A DNA stretch of 60,000 nt from Cryptomeria japonica (lineage: Eukaryota; Streptophyta; Pinopsida; Cupressales; Cupressaceae). Both the position numbers and the translations under genes were made by a program. The notes beneath the pieces are model-generated. The model was not told the DNA's origin and did no database searches. It worked only from the letters and a program-made list of their open reading frames with translations. The stretch lies in assembly GCF_030272615.1 (NCBI RefSeq), contig NC_081412.1, positions 687,514,583-687,574,582 of the forward strand, written 5' to 3'. Shown piece by piece: positions 1 to 11,568 of this stretch (within the stretch, counting starts at the first letter, position 1; each line of letters starts with the position of its first letter).

Positions 1-216
1 TTTTCTGATTTTTATGATTTCTTTAGGACTTTTTTTGATTTTTAGGATTTCTTCAGGACATTTTCTGATTTTTAGGATTTTTTCAGGACATTTTCTGATT
101 TTTATGATTTCTTCAGGACATTTTCCGATTTTTAGGATTTTGTTTCGGACTTTTTCTGATTTTTAGGATTTTTTCAGGACTTTTTTTTATTTTTAGGATT
201 TTTTAATGTTTTCCCC
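1..216 (-). repeat. 30-bp minisatellite in the 3' part of element D
   Basis: About seven imperfect copies of a 30-bp unit containing GATTTTTAGGATTTCTTCAGG. On the minus strand the unit reads TGTCCTGAAGAAATCC followed by an A-rich half. The same unit in opposite orientation forms the minisatellite of element E at about 52266-52620, so it is a family trait placed just before the 3' LTR. Confidence 0.9.
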
Positions 217-339
217 TAGTGTCTAGCAAGGCAAAAGGGATTTTGAGTACATGAATGGATAAGAAAATGATGGTGGATGTTTCAAGGACTATCTCACAAC
301 ATTAATCCAAGCACATGTTCCAGATATAGCAATATAAAC

Positions 340-428
340 CAAGGATTTTAGCGATGTAAAGCAAGGATTTTAGCAATGTAAAGCAAGGATATAGCGCAGC
401 GAAGCAAGGATATAGTGTAACGAAGCCA
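340..428. repeat. Short tandem repeat, about 21 bp unit
   Basis: Four imperfect copies of a unit ending in AAGCAAGGAT, with the first half varying (TTTTAGCGATGTA, TTTTAGCAATGTA, ATAGCGCAGCGA, ATAGTGTAACGA). Element E has only a single similar stretch at the matching place, so this looks like an expansion private to D. Confidence 0.6.
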
Positions 429-1090
429 TATGGTCCAAAGAAGTGGTCATGTCAAGAGGTTTGTGGAAAACATGTTTTTGCATTTTGTCCATAGTGTTGA
501 TCAAGATCAAGGAATAGATCTAGATAGGAGGCAGATAGGATAATCAAGATCAAAGGTGGTAATGAAGGATGTAAGCGAGCAATGGATAGGAGATAAAGGG
601 TTTGGATCAAGTGCAATAAATAGGACATACAAAACCTGTAAAGATCCTTAGCCTTGTCAAGATCAAAGGTGGAAAACGGATATGAATGTAGATAGAGTGA
701 ATGAGGGATAATGGAGGATGAAGGATAATGGAGGAAGATGGATAATAGATGGATGTACATGGATGGAACTTGCCCCCAGTGTAAAGTGCAAAAGGATAAT
801 GGATTACACATGACACCTGTTTACCAGGTTTTCATCATGGTACTTGCCCAAGGCGCCACAAGAAGTGGTTTTCACACAAGGAAGAATTTATTTCTCTTTA
901 CTTCTTTTTTTTTCACTTTTTTTCATCATTTTTTTGGAGGATAATGGAGGCATGATAGGGGATGGAAGAAGGACCCCAATGTATCACTACTTTGGATGGT
1001 ACCCTTAGAATATGAGTTGCAATAGACCATGGCTATGAAGGTATGCTCAAAGATGTTGGTAGGATAATGAAATGAAACTAGGGCAAGGAC
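429..1090 (-). other. 3' non-coding region of element D
   Basis: Homologous to about 51306-52250 of element E. Both contain a GATGAAAACCTGG segment followed by a GTGTAATC segment, and a stretch coding STFDLDKAKDL in an otherwise unsupported frame. I treat it as conserved 3' non-coding DNA. The minus-strand open frame at 452-811 and the E frame at 51651-52025 share only that short peptide, so a small real protein is unlikely. Confidence 0.55.
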
Positions 1091-3403
1091 TTATGCAAAG
1101 GATTGGATAAGAGGGATGGAAGGGTGAAAAAGAGGTGTTGGATAATGGATGGGATGTTGGAAGAATTGTGTATCGATAGATGGAAATGTTGGAAAGATCA
1201 ACATTGGCACACACCTTGAGGGATGGTGGACATATGGAAGAGAAGTGAATCTTAAATTTTGAGATTTGGATGGAGGAAAGGTTACAGATTTTGGGGCATA
1301 ATAACCCAAAATGGATGAAGGAGGTGATGTAGGAATAGACTCAGAAGGTTTGGATGGGGGAACAACAATTTTGGATGCCAATTTTTATTTTTCTTTAGAT
1401 TTTTGTGATTCAAGCAGCCGCTTAGGGATCCACATGGTTTTCAAATTTTCATGCTTTTGTAGTTCCTTAGAGCACATTGCTTGTACAAGTTCCTTAGGAA
1501 CCCATATAAATTTTGACTTTTCTTCTTTCTTTGTTGGCCTTTGTGAAGTTTTTTATTTTTCTTTTTCTTTTTGGATCATATTTTTCTTTGTTTTGACATG
1601 TCGATTAGATGGGACATGTTGATCCTTGAATACATGTGGATTGCTTGATTTATGAATTTTATGCTTGGCATCCAAATTGCTTGGAGGGAGATGCGTGGAT
1701 AGATAGGAATGATATGGAGATCTTTTAGATGGATGGAAGGTACTCGAAGATGTGTGCCTTTGTTGATCCCACATAAGGGATGGAGGGATATAAGGACCTA
1801 GAATGGATGGAAGCGATGATGGGCAAAGCATGTATTTGAATTTAACTAGAGAAATATAGGATTTATGAGGGATACCAACATCTTGAGAGTGAGAAATGTA
1901 GCCATTATAATCAAGATTTTCTTTTATAGCAGGGGTTTCTAATATACCTTGTCCATGAATGTCTAACCCTTTTCTTTGATAATGCATGCTTTGAAAGATC
2001 TTTTTAACAAAGGGTTTCTTCTTACTTTTGATGCTAGAGGCAAGTCCATTTTGAGGTGGAGGTGGCTTGCAAGGTATGATAGGATCATGAAGTGAACATG
2101 TAGGATTATGACAAGGAGATGAAGGGATACTTTGATCTTGACATGGAAGAGGACCATTGGATAAGGTGTTTGACTCTTTATCTTGAATAGGATTGTTTGA
2201 AAAGGTGTAAGAGGCATCATGATCTTTCTTAGGAAGTGGATTAGGAATGGGATTTGGAAGGATGCTTTGTTCTTGAGATGGAAAGGGATTATCTCGGAAG
2301 AAGTGAAAAGGTATAATGGGATCATCATGGGATTCTAGTGAAATAGGATATGTTTCAATCATTAGATGGGATTGAGGAGTTTTGGTGTCTTGATCTTGAT
2401 TTATGGTAGGACTTATTCTTCCATTTTCCAGATTATCCTCTTGACATGGAGTCACTTCTAAGGAAGGGATAGGATTTTTCATAGGCATAGGGGATTCTTG
2501 GAAGGTCTCCATATTTTGACATGATGGGGAAGCATTTTGGAAATGGCCTTCTGGAGTGGGTACGTTTGGAATTGAAGTGTATGATGGCATAGGATCTGGG
2601 ATTTTTAAATCTTTAGAGGAACTTGTATCACTATTTCCATTAACTTGGATTTCCATATGAGATAGCCCTTGAAGGTAAACATGAGAAGTTTCATTGTTTG
2701 AAGGAGATGGTATGGATTGTTACTGAGAATTTTTAGGAGATGAAGGCATCATGGAAGGGATGGAGGATACATATGGAGCCTTTCTAGACACAGGTTCATG
2801 ATTTTGATTATGCTTAGAAGTAGTTCCTTCTTTTTATTTAGGTGAGTCATTAGGATCTTCAATTTCAATGAAACCATCATCAAGGAGATCTTGAATCTTA
2901 TGTTTTAATTCCATACACATTGAAGTCTTCTATTTGTTATGCCTATGATATGCATAATAACTACTCAAAATTGTGCATCCCCATGTGGTCTTTTTAGGCA
3001 ATATGATAAGATTGTTCTTAAGAAGCTCTTCCAAAGTTGACTCAATAGTTGCCCCAAAGGTGTAAATTGTCTATCTAGGGAATATATGTCTTTTTGTCTT
3101 GGTGAAGATGTTTTGTGATCTTGTATGAGATTTGGTCTTTGATTGTCAATTATTTTCTGGTATCTAATCGTCAAATCACCTAATTGTTTTAGCATTCGTT
3201 GAAGTTTCTCACTCTTGATATCATGCATTTGTTTTTCAAAAGGAGTCATTGATTCATTTTCTTGGATTTTTCAGGTCATACATTTCTTTCTTGATATCTT
3301 GAAGCATTTGAGAAAAGGTAGCCATGGGAATTGGAGCTAAGGTATCCATGAGATTCTTACTTTTGTCAAAAAAATTAGAAGAGCTTTTGGTTTGAATAGG
3401 CAT
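1091..3403 (-). pseudogene. Decayed gag-like / proline-serine-rich ORF of element D
   Basis: The minus-strand frame starts with ATG at 3403 (MPIQTKSSSNFF), beginning like E's MSIET. It is broken by stops and shifts, with open segments 3249-2965, 2656-1553 and 1381-1091. Around 2860-2960 lies a degenerate gag zinc-finger-like stretch (YHRHN, then CMELKHKIQDLLDDG), which resembles the H-x-C/LK-x-x-I motif of plant gypsy gag proteins. The long middle part is rich in Pro, Ser, Gln and Asp, with repeated short phrases such as PNPIPNPLPKKD. The C-terminal part (SILGPYIPPS, FHPSKRSP, PPSNLDAK, IWVPK, SIPLIQSFA) matches the E protein closely. Function is unknown: it may be a highly modified gag or an accessory protein. 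No catalytic motif is seen. Confidence 0.7.
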
Positions 3404-5239
3404 TTTTAACCAACAGGACCGAGAGCGAGATGTGTTGCAAAAGTCAAGATCAAATTGTAGCTAGTAGTTCGTTTAACGTAGTGATTGAGAGAAGTAACTA
3501 AGATCTGGTCTGGTTTCAGGAATGATCTATCCTGGGTAAGACGTTATCTAGTTAACTTAGGTTTGATAAGATGTTTGCTTGAACTAGCTTAAAGATGATC
3601 GACAAAATCGTGCAACGCAACGGCAGAGGTACACTATCAAGGTTGTTTATGCTCAGGAAGATGATAACTAGTTTTAGGCTCGCTGTAAACTGATTTGGGC
3701 AATTTTGACTGTTTTGACTGACAAGATCAGGAATTCATACGATAGAGGATTGGACAGATACGAGATTCTGACAAACAGAGTTTCAATGACTGACGACTAC
3801 AAGTTTTTGATAAGGACTGATGTTTCAATGACTGACAAAGACCAGTTTGGACATGGATAGAGTTTATCACTGAATTGTTTGATATTGTTTAATTTGTTTT
3901 CTCCAGTTTTAGTATTTCAGTTTTAGTTTTAGGGATGAAAACATAGAAAACACGCAAGATATATAACAATTCAATCACAACATGCTAACCCTATGGAAGT
4001 TGGCTTAGAGAAGAAAACCTTTGCTTGCTGACTTAGGTACACACCCAATAGCTAATTAGAATATGGCCACTGAGTCTCACACAATGGATTCTCAATGCCG
4101 TATCAGCCGACTCCAAACACTAATGGGGGCACGATATGGCAAGTGTCTTGGGAGAGTTACTATCTCTCTTGCACAAAGATTATCAACCTTTCGGAGGTGA
4201 ATCAGGTAGCTTCTATCTTATAGTTCTTAGTCAGGAATTCTGTTTGAAATTACCCCTTGAAGACATGCAAGCATGATTGAGGCCTATAGCCCAACAAGGT
4301 ATCGAAACAAGATGTAGTCATGTAAACGTGATTGAGACCGCAAGGCCCTACAAAATGCTCGATATGAGAGATCTCAAAGGGAAAACTCAAATAATCCCAT
4401 CCTCTGAGACTTTAATCGCCAGAGGCCTATTTATTATAGTGAGTTGGAATGCTCAGGTCCAGCTATACTCACTTGGGTCATTCTCACAGGGTGATTACTT
4501 TTTCCCACTGTGACAGGCCTGCTAAAGGTACACAAATCTCAAAACTTAGAAAAAAGCTTCGAGGGTCTAGATTTCTGATTGTCTATAAAAGACAAGAGCA
4601 TACTCTCCTACCTCTAAGATTTTTCTGAAAAACATGAAAGATAGATTTTTTATTTAACCAGATAGAAATTTAAGTGCCTAAGAAAATACTAAATGAATAC
4701 ACAATGTTTAGTCGATTCTCCTTAGGCAACCTGCAAAACCAATATGCCAGCAGTCATTTTCTTCTTGATTCTTTGGCAGGCGTATGTTTGATTGATAGAT
4801 TCTTTGACAAGCATCCTGAAAACATTAAAATCCCAAAATTAGTTTCCAAAATAACATAAAAAATAATTATCAAAAGAAAATTCTAGCATGCAAACTATAA
4901 CTTAAACTAATCTAACAAGAATTTCCATTTTTTATTACTATCCTAGTTATGATAGTTTTGATAGCACTTCACTCTGTCATTTATAATTTTTGAACCAGAA
5001 ATAATTTGGACAATCGCTTCGGTGTAAATGTGGAAACCTTGGTTTTACAAAACATATTAAAATGTGGTTAGATCCAACGGTTCAATAAAAAGTTATACCC
5101 TCCAAACCGAGACCATTTTTGACTGTCATAGAAGAACAATTAAAAAGAAAGATTTTTATTTGCAAATTTAACACATGTTTATTAGTTATAAAAACCAAAC
5201 ATTAAATTTGTTCAAGAAACATTAGAAATATTTTTAGTT
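3404..5239 (-). other. Long non-coding leader of element D
   Basis: About 1.8 kb between primer site and ORF without a credible coding frame. It contains two blocks conserved with the leaders of C and E. One (4595-4611) reads on the minus strand as GTAGGAGAGTATGCTCT. The other (about 4437-4490) reads as GACCCAAGTGAGTATAGCT followed by CATTCCAACTCACTATAA. Further downstream a CTCAATCACG/GCTTGC-type phrase matches E around 47300-47340. Confidence 0.65.
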
Positions 5240-5267
5240 GTGGGTTCGAGCCCCACGGTGGGCGCCA
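5240..5267 (-). promoter_or_regulatory. Primer-binding site, tRNA-Lys type, 28 nt
   Basis: The plus strand spells the 3' end of a plant tRNA-Lys: T-stem GTGGG, loop TTCGAGC, CCCAC, acceptor GGTGGGC, discriminator G and CCA. The non-encoded CCA shows it was copied from a mature tRNA rather than being a tRNA gene. The site lies 4 nt inside the LTR. The tRNA assignment is from memory of the plant tRNA-Lys sequence. Confidence 0.85.
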
Positions 5268-5271
5268 GAAA

Positions 5272-6375
5272 TGTGTGTGTGGAAGGTGAACCTTTAGCTG
5301 TAAGCACAACACTTCAATCAAGTCATTACATGCATGGTTAATCAGATATAATCAATGAATAATAAACCATAACAAATCGACCCATTGCCTTCTAAAAGAT
5401 GTGAGTATAAGATTGCTCTCAGATTATTTAGCAATACCAGTGACTAGACAACATCAAGATGAAGGATTTAATCTATATGAGCATGATGAATGCTAGATGG
5501 ATGCAATATTAATCTAACAAGATCTTTGCAATATTAAGCTAAATGATTTAATCAATATGAAACAATTAATATGCAATGAGCCTAGAGAAAAAATAGTATA
5601 ATAACAATATATTCTCCAGCCTCTCTTTGAATGAGAGACGAGCTTGAATTTATAGAAAATTTAGAAAGAAACCAACGGCTAAGATCAACTGATGATGAGA
5701 GGTCAAGATTTTCCAAGAGGAAGCACAATCCAGGTGAATTGATGTGATTGGATGCTTTTCTCAGTTTTAAAGGAAATTGAATTAAAATTAAGATTAAATA
5801 AAAAAAAAACTGATTTAAAGGAAATTGAACTAAAATTAAGATTAAATCAAGAAAAGACTGATTTATTATCTATTTCATTCAATTTTAATATTTAATTGTT
5901 TTAATTGCTTTCTTTGAGATTATCTATCAATTTTTAATTTTTTTTTTCAAGATTATCTCCAATTGATTTCTTTTCTCAAATTTTAATTCTTTTCTTGGTC
6001 AATTAATTCCTTTTTTGATTTATTTCCATTTTTGAAGATTTGTGCTCACAATTGATTTATTTAATTGAATTAATTCCTCTTTCTTGATTTGTTTCCTTTT
6101 TTGAAGATTTATGGCAATTTGATTTATTTAATTAAATATGCTAGGATATTTAATTAAAATAAATAAGATAATTGTTTAAAATGATTTACTTGGAATGATT
6201 AATTAATTAAATAAATATTTAATTAATATTGAGTGATTGATTTGCCATGTGACATTGGATGATTAAAGAATTAATTGTGTGCTCAAGATTGATTTAAGTG
6301 CCTTTGGTTAGGACCTTGGTGATGTTGTCGAGATTAGGGGCCCATAGTTTAGATGACTATTTTTAGGGTATTACA
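5272..6375 (-). repeat. LTR of element D (5' LTR in minus orientation)
   Basis: On the minus strand it starts TGTAATACCCTAAAA (6375) and ends CACACACA (5272), 1104 bp, followed by the tRNA-Lys primer site. A TATA-like box (CTATAAAT) lies at 5648-5655 on the minus strand. It is very AT-rich with many ATTTAATT runs between 5760 and 6250. The partner LTR lies off the left edge. Confidence 0.8.
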
Positions 6376-6428
6376 GGTACCATGTTCAATTTTTTATCGA
6401 AAGGATATGGGCAGATATCTTCCAATGA

Positions 6429-6941
6429 CTACTTCTTGGAGCTTGTTCCATTTTGCATATCTTGCATATGTTGTTGTAGAGTTTGCATTTGTTGAGTAAG
6501 GTTTAACAATGGATTATCCATATAACTTCTCTTTATTTCTTCGTAAGTTCTTTTATCACTACGCTCTTTTCTTGTATCATCACATTCTTTTCTCATCTCT
6601 TCATGACCTTCTTTGTTTAGATCTTCATTGTTTGAATCATCTATGTTTTGGGTGTTACTTGTCTCCCCATCTTGTTTTAAGCTTTCTATGTTAAAATCTT
6701 GTGGCAATTTAGCTCCAGATTTTGCCAACATCAAGAGATATTTCTCTTTTTGTTTTGCCAACAATATTTCCATTAGCCTATCAAATTTGAAATCTTGTTC
6801 AAGGTCTCTAATGGTATTATTGACCGCTTCTTCATCAACATCAGTATACCCAAAAGTTTGGAATACAAGATTATCTTCTTCCTCCATTTGTTTTTGTTGT
6901 TTTCTAAGTTGTTCGTATTGAGCTCTAGTCCAAACTAGCAT
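6429..6941 (-). pseudogene. Gag-like frame of element C, truncated
   Basis: A 170-residue minus-strand frame starting MLVWTRAQYEQLRKQQKQME. It is strongly charged and glutamine-rich with coiled-coil character (about residues 8-25 and 45-75). An acidic/lysine-rich middle (DDSNNEDLNKEGHEE) and a C-terminal QQMQTLQQHMQDMQN stretch follow. It sits where gag normally starts, about 2.1 kb after the primer site, and is followed within 60 bp by the inserted LTR of D. I recognise no domain with certainty. Composition and place suggest a gag N-terminus of a large gypsy-type element. The frame has no internal stop. Confidence 0.55.
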
Positions 6942-9082
6942 GTGATTATTTTAATTTTTAGAAATTTCCAAAGGACAAAGTCAATAGGTGATTATTGGTT
7001 TAGGAAGATATGCTTTGTTGATTTTGCCACTATTGTTTGTTCGTTGTGATAAAGCGTCTCTTTGTTGAAAAGCACGTCTTTGCAAAATTTCCCTATCAAA
7101 TTATGTTCCGCAACCACGAAAATAATGTTAAAAACGGTGTAGGAATGTCCTATGTTTTAATAAGATCTTGCGATTGATATACAAGAATCTTATTCTTTTC
7201 TGAGTAGATTTATAGCTAGGTTTTCTTTTCTTAAGGCGATACTTAAAACTTATATAAGCATCTGACAGTTTACAAGTTTGTTTGATTCCAATGTTGGTGT
7301 AATTCTGATTTTGATATAACCTAGTTTCAAAATAGGAAAGATATATCCAAGATTATGAATATAGGATAAATTGATCAAGCTTCGTGATAGAAGATTTGAT
7401 ATGTCCTGATGAGAAACTTGACAATGATGTTGATCTTTTGCACTTAAGATGTTTGAATCAATAGCTTGTTGAATGTTTATGCTTATAGAAACCTATCGGG
7501 AATAGCCTGTTGGATCAGTGACCCAGTTGTTGAACTAGTTTGAAAATGCGTGATGGTTTAGAGATAAATCTACTCAAGAAGTGTTTTGATACTGATGTTT
7601 TTAAACTTTAGTTTGATCTAGTGTTTAAATGTTGGAAAGCCTTTGTACTACCCTTTTGATCAATTTTTCCAGCAATTGGTTGGATTTTTTCTCACTCTTA
7701 GATGATGATTTTCTTCAATTTTTGACCATTTGGAGCATGTTATAGACATAGAAGACACAATGTTTAAGAAACAAAATGCATAAGCAAGTACAAATCTTAT
7801 GGCAGGCTAAGACAATAATTGTTGAATCTCACATGGGGTTTCCCCCGAGGCTATACTATTCAAAATGGATATTTAGATGCTTGACCCCACTGGCTCCACC
7901 CTCGGGACTCACTTCTCTGGGGAAGCCAAGCACCAATTTCCATGAAAACTCCCCATGGAAAATTTTATATCTCTACTAAAAACCGTATGTGTGTGAGCTG
8001 CTTTAGAGGTCCGACCTCCTGTGCCAACAATTAGAAGGATTTTGGTAACTAGTACAAGTGGTTTTTAGTAAAGGCTTTCAATCATGTGGCCATACATGCG
8101 GCACTTTCAGCTTTGTAAATACAGAAGTTTCCTAGCCTATAGAGGTTACGCTCCATAGGGTTTATGGGGAAACATAGTGTCGATATGAACTTATCAGCAC
8201 ATGTTGTTTGGGACTTTCATCACAAACACGATTTATTTAGAGTGGATTGGAAGGACTCGATATTAGCCTGTTTCCACTTTGGGTTGTTCCCCTCTCACTG
8301 ACCCCCTCAAGGCAACTCGAGAATGCAGGCCCTCTAAAGGTTATACATAAAATAAAGTAGGTCAGGTTTTCTGATTACCGTATAATGGTGAGAGCATACT
8401 TACCTACTACTTCATCAAGCATGGAAAACACAAGTTTATTTTAACCTTTTAAAGTCTATGTGCAACTATTTTAAAGAAGTCACTCAAAGTGCAAGTTGCA
8501 TGCTGTCAATTTATCCCCTTAGTTAAACTAAATGAGAAAGACATGATGTGCTACTTTCCAAAATAGAGCTCTTAATTAACTAGGTGAGGAAATGCATAAA
8601 ATTTTCTTTAAACACAATCCTACACATGCATGTCAGTAGTTTGAAAAATTTAAACTCTTGGACATTCGGACCTGCAAGGAAATTCTATTAGTTGCAAATG
8701 AAAACACTATTCTAACAAATGTGCTATCTTTCACCTCAAAAGCGCTAATCTATAGGGCAAAAGCGTTAACCTGCACTACAAAAGCACTGCTTTGTGGACT
8801 AAGAAGTGAGAATTCTCTAACAAAAGCATTAACCAAATTGGCAAATTTGCTAAACTATAGAACAAAAACGCTAACCTAAAGGACAAAAGTGCTAACCTGA
8901 AGATTAAATGCGTGGATTCTCGGACAAAAGCGCTAACCTACATGACAGATGCGCTAACCTGAAGGACAAATGCACAAACCTATCAAACAAAAGCGCTGTC
9001 AGAATTTACACGTGTGAATCTGCATTACAAATGCATTAAATTTACTTTTGCGAGATTATTAAAAGTATATGCTAGGTCCTGT
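6942..9082 (-). other. Long leader of element C
   Basis: About 2.1 kb of non-coding sequence after the primer site. Minus-strand blocks conserved with E are: GTAAGTATGCTCTC (8390-8407), then a GATCAGAAA-like stretch and AGAGGGCCTG; ACAACCCAAAGTGG (about 8238-8300); and CCATGGGGAG, GCTTGGCT, GAGAAGTGAGT, GTGGGGTCAAGCATCTA (about 7885-7975, matching 47445-47545 of E). Confidence 0.65.
8745..9000 (-). repeat. AGCGCTTTTG motif array in the leader of element C
   Basis: About 12 degenerate copies of GACAAAAGCGCTAACCT on the plus strand (AGGTTAGCGCTTTTGTC on the minus strand), roughly every 20-25 bp. Many copies differ by C-to-T or G-to-A in the CG (AAGCGTTA, AAGCACTG, AAGTGCTA). It begins about 80-100 nt after the primer site. 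Element F has the same core motif in the same relative place. Confidence 0.8.
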
Positions 9083-9101
9083 AGCCCCACGGTGGGTGCC
9101 A
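9083..9101 (-). promoter_or_regulatory. Primer-binding site of element C, tRNA-Lys type
   Basis: The plus strand AGCCCCACGGTGGGTGCCA matches the 3' end of tRNA-Lys with one C-to-T change in the acceptor end. It is separated from the LTR (starting at 9105) by three A's. Confidence 0.75.
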
Positions 9102-9104
9102 AAA

Positions 9105-10304
9105 TGTGTCGACTTGAATTTCATCCTCAAAATGCTACTTGCAACATGTTAGTTTCACAAAATGCAAAGGAAATGCTACAGGAAATCCAAACTCAACCAA
9201 TGAAACTACATGAAATTGATATAAAATAAAAACACTATTATTACCTTCATGATTTATGTCTCATTATGTCCTAACTCCAGTGTTCCTGGTTGCAGATGGT
9301 GTGCTCTCGGACAAGCACTAATAGCTTCCAAGATGGCATATGAAGAATGGACTGATAACTGATAGTTAATTGATACTATGATATGCAATGCTAAATGACT
9401 ATGTTAAATGATTATGCTATTTGCTTCAAGATTAAAAATCACAGATGCATAAGTTTTCACAAATGATTAGCTTGCAAATTCACTTGAAGACTAACTTGAA
9501 GACTAACTCTCTCTCAACTCAAACTCTTGATTTTATAGACTTTGAGAGGATAAGATGATGTGGCTCAAATCAATGGTCATGATCAGATCTACAGATTTGG
9601 ATGGTTGTGAGCAAAGGTGAAGGTTGAGAGAAAGGGGGAAGGAGAAGACAAGTGTCACTCATCTCACCTTAACTAGGTTGCTGACTGAGGGAATCTAGGG
9701 ATGGTTGGAGAAAATTTATGCATGAGAGGACAAGTGGACTCAAGTCCTTTCTAAGATGTAGGGATGTTGGAGAGAATATAGAAGGAGGTTATGAAATATG
9801 TGTACGTACACAATATTTCATTAAATTTGGAAGTTGAAGATAAATGATAAATTAATATTTAAGAAATATTAATTTCCTTAGCCACATGATGGATGAGTTG
9901 GCAAAGGGAAGATGAAGTGGAGATGGAAGGTGAGTTGGAAAAGAGATTAAATAATTAAGAATTATTTAATATTTGATACTATAGGATAGAAGAATAATCA
10001 TTAAATATTAGATATTCAAATGATTGAAGGAAACAATTAAATATTTAGATATTCAATTAATTGATCAGAAGAATAATTAGATATTAGATATTTAATTAAT
10101 TAGAGGAATAGGATAGATGAATTAATTAATAAAATATTTCAATTAAATTAATTAATAGAAAGACACAAAAATGAATTAAATAAATTAATATTTTCAAATT
10201 AACTATTTAATAGAAGAATAATTATTAAATAAATATAAAATATTTATTTAATCGCTCATAGCCATTTTTATGTGTATACAGTACTCATTTTTAGAATTTG
10301 TTCC
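9105..10304 (-). repeat. LTR of element C, split by element B
   Basis: On the minus strand the LTR ends CGACACA at 9105, next to the primer site. A TATA-like CTATAAAA lies at 9531-9538. The sequence is cut at 10304 by element B and resumes at 17848. Its start is probably TGTGATCACC at 17882, which is less certain than the inner end. The part 9830-10260 is very AT-rich (ATTAAATA runs). Confidence 0.65.
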
Positions 10305-10480
10305 TATAGTGTCATAAAATTGCAACCCTTGCAATTTTGACCGCATTTTAGGCCCTCACCTTTGTGACTGCATTCCCCTACTCAATTGAGACCCCTTTCT
10401 GCATCATTCTTTCAAATCTTTTCCCGTTTTGACCCTTGCATCACCTTGAGACACTGTCCAGGCCCTAAAATAGGGCAGGA

Positions 10481-10571
10481 AAAGGGCATGCCACCCCTGT
10501 CCCCCCTAGGACAGGGGCATGGCACCCCTATCCCCCTTGGAAAGGGGCGTGGCACCCCTGTCCTCCCTCTT
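10481..10571 (+). repeat. GC-rich 30-bp repeat inside the 5' LTR of B
   Basis: Three copies of a unit with GGGGCATGGCACCCCTGTCC. Each can fold as GGGG...CCCC. The 3' LTR has a single copy at about 16811-16842. Confidence 0.85.
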
Positions 10572-11190
10572 AGGGTGACCCTAAGATGGGTCCATCTGAC
10601 CCTTGGACCTAATTTGCTTCTCGAGGACTTAAATTCTCCCATGTCAGCCTTAGCGAGATGAAAATTAATCCTCCAAGGCAAGTATAAAAGGAGATTCGGT
10701 CCTCTCATTTGCATAAGTAAGCATAAGCGAAAATCTACAAGGATAAGGAGAATAAGCAAAATTCAAGCAAAAGGTCTTCATTATCATCATTAAGCATTCA
10801 AGTCGTCAAGCATCCATCAAGTCTTCTTCTTCACGTGTTTTCTTCATTCATCTGTTGGAGCAACATTACAACATTCATTTGCAAGCATGTGTATGTGTTA
10901 GGGTTTTGTCATGTTACATGCCATTTCATGCAACACTTGTGATTACATTCAAGAAGCAAAGCAATCATCATCAACAAATTGCAGATCTACAAGGTATACA
11001 TTTCCATCATTTACATTTAAGCATTTACAATTACTTTCTTTCAAGGTTGATTCCTCAATCGGGGTTTGAGTGAGGCAAACCCTTCTTCCCTTATTTTCTG
11101 TGTGTAAGTTGGAGGTGCCCAGCTGTAATTGCAGGTTTGGGCTTCATTTGCAAAGACGAAAAAACCCTTTCATTTCGTGGATTTTTCAGA

Positions 11191-11217
11191 GGACCGTGTG
11201 CACTTTCAACATGGTCC
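11191..11217 (+). other. Hairpin copy 1 (5' LTR of B)
   Basis: Stem GGACCGTGT and ACATGGTCC around the 9-nt loop GCACTTTCA. The stem has one G-T wobble compared with the 3' LTR copy. Confidence 0.85.
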
Positions 11218-11553
11218 CAACGAATTTTCTCCAAATTTGCAGGGTAGATCCGTATCAGTCTAAATATCTCAGATCCAAAGTTACAATGCGATCTTGAACC
11301 GGTAGCTCTCATTTCACCCATTTTATCTCTCTTTTCTGCATAGTCAGCTCTTCTACTTACAAAAGAGGGTAAATTGCATTGCACCCTTGCAATTCACTTA
11401 GTATTCATATCCTTATTCACTCTAGGGTTTGGATCTAGTGAATTCAACCCCTCTTTTGAATGTAAAGTATCTCCAAGTGAAAATCATCCTAGTGATTTTC
11501 GTTCTCTCTCCTAGGTGGGGAATCACTAGGGTTCAATTTTATGCTTTACATTT

Positions 11554-11568
11554 TGGTGAACCCGACGT
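11554..11568 (+). promoter_or_regulatory. Primer-binding site of element B
   Basis: TGGTGAACCCGACGT begins 3 nt after the LTR. The same 13-14 nt follow the LTRs of E and F. I cannot assign a donor tRNA. Confidence 0.65.

Larger units (their letters stand above)
1..6375 (-). mobile_element. Element D: non-autonomous gypsy-type LTR element, partial
   Basis: Read on the minus strand this runs LTR (6375 to 5272), tRNA-Lys primer-binding site (5267 to 5240), a leader of about 1.8 kb, a decayed gag-like/proline-rich frame (3403 to 1091), a 3' non-coding part and a 30-bp minisatellite at the window edge. The 3' LTR lies outside the window, so no TSD can be checked. No RT, RNase H or integrase motif is visible. 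The coding frame, 3' part and minisatellite are homologous to those of element E at 48433-52620 on the opposite strand. D is inserted into the internal region of element C, directly downstream of C's gag-like frame. Lineage assignment (gypsy, possibly Tat-like) rests only on a gag-like zinc-finger remnant. Confidence 0.8.
6376..10304 (-). mobile_element. Element C: non-autonomous gypsy-type LTR element, interrupted
   Basis: On the minus strand this reads LTR (resuming at 17882-17848, then 10304 to 9105), primer site (9101 to 9083), leader with AGCGCT array, and a gag-like frame (6941 to 6429). Element D is inserted after the gag-like frame and element B inside the LTR, so C is the oldest layer here. 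Nothing downstream of the gag-like frame is visible in the window. The leader shares blocks with D and E. Confidence 0.7.
10305..11550 (+). repeat. 5' LTR of element B
   Basis: About 1246 bp, ending ATGCTTTACA. The first clearly shared bases with the 3' LTR are TGTCATAAAATTGCAACCC at 10310. If the 3' LTR starts TGTAATGTCAT, the 5' copy reads TATAGTGTCAT. TATAAAAG lies at 10683-10690. A GC-rich 30-bp tandem repeat (10481-10571) has three copies here but one in the 3' LTR. Confidence 0.88.

Noticed and set aside
738-944. Small plus-strand ORF in element D
   Set aside because: It lies opposite homologous 3' non-coding sequence and has no counterpart in element E.
5240-5267. tRNA-Lys gene fragment
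   Set aside because: It ends in CCA, which plant nuclear tRNA genes do not encode, and adjoins an LTR end, so it is a primer-binding site.
8745-9000. CRISPR-like array
   Set aside because: The repeats are short, degenerate and irregularly spaced in a plant retrotransposon leader, and no cas genes occur.
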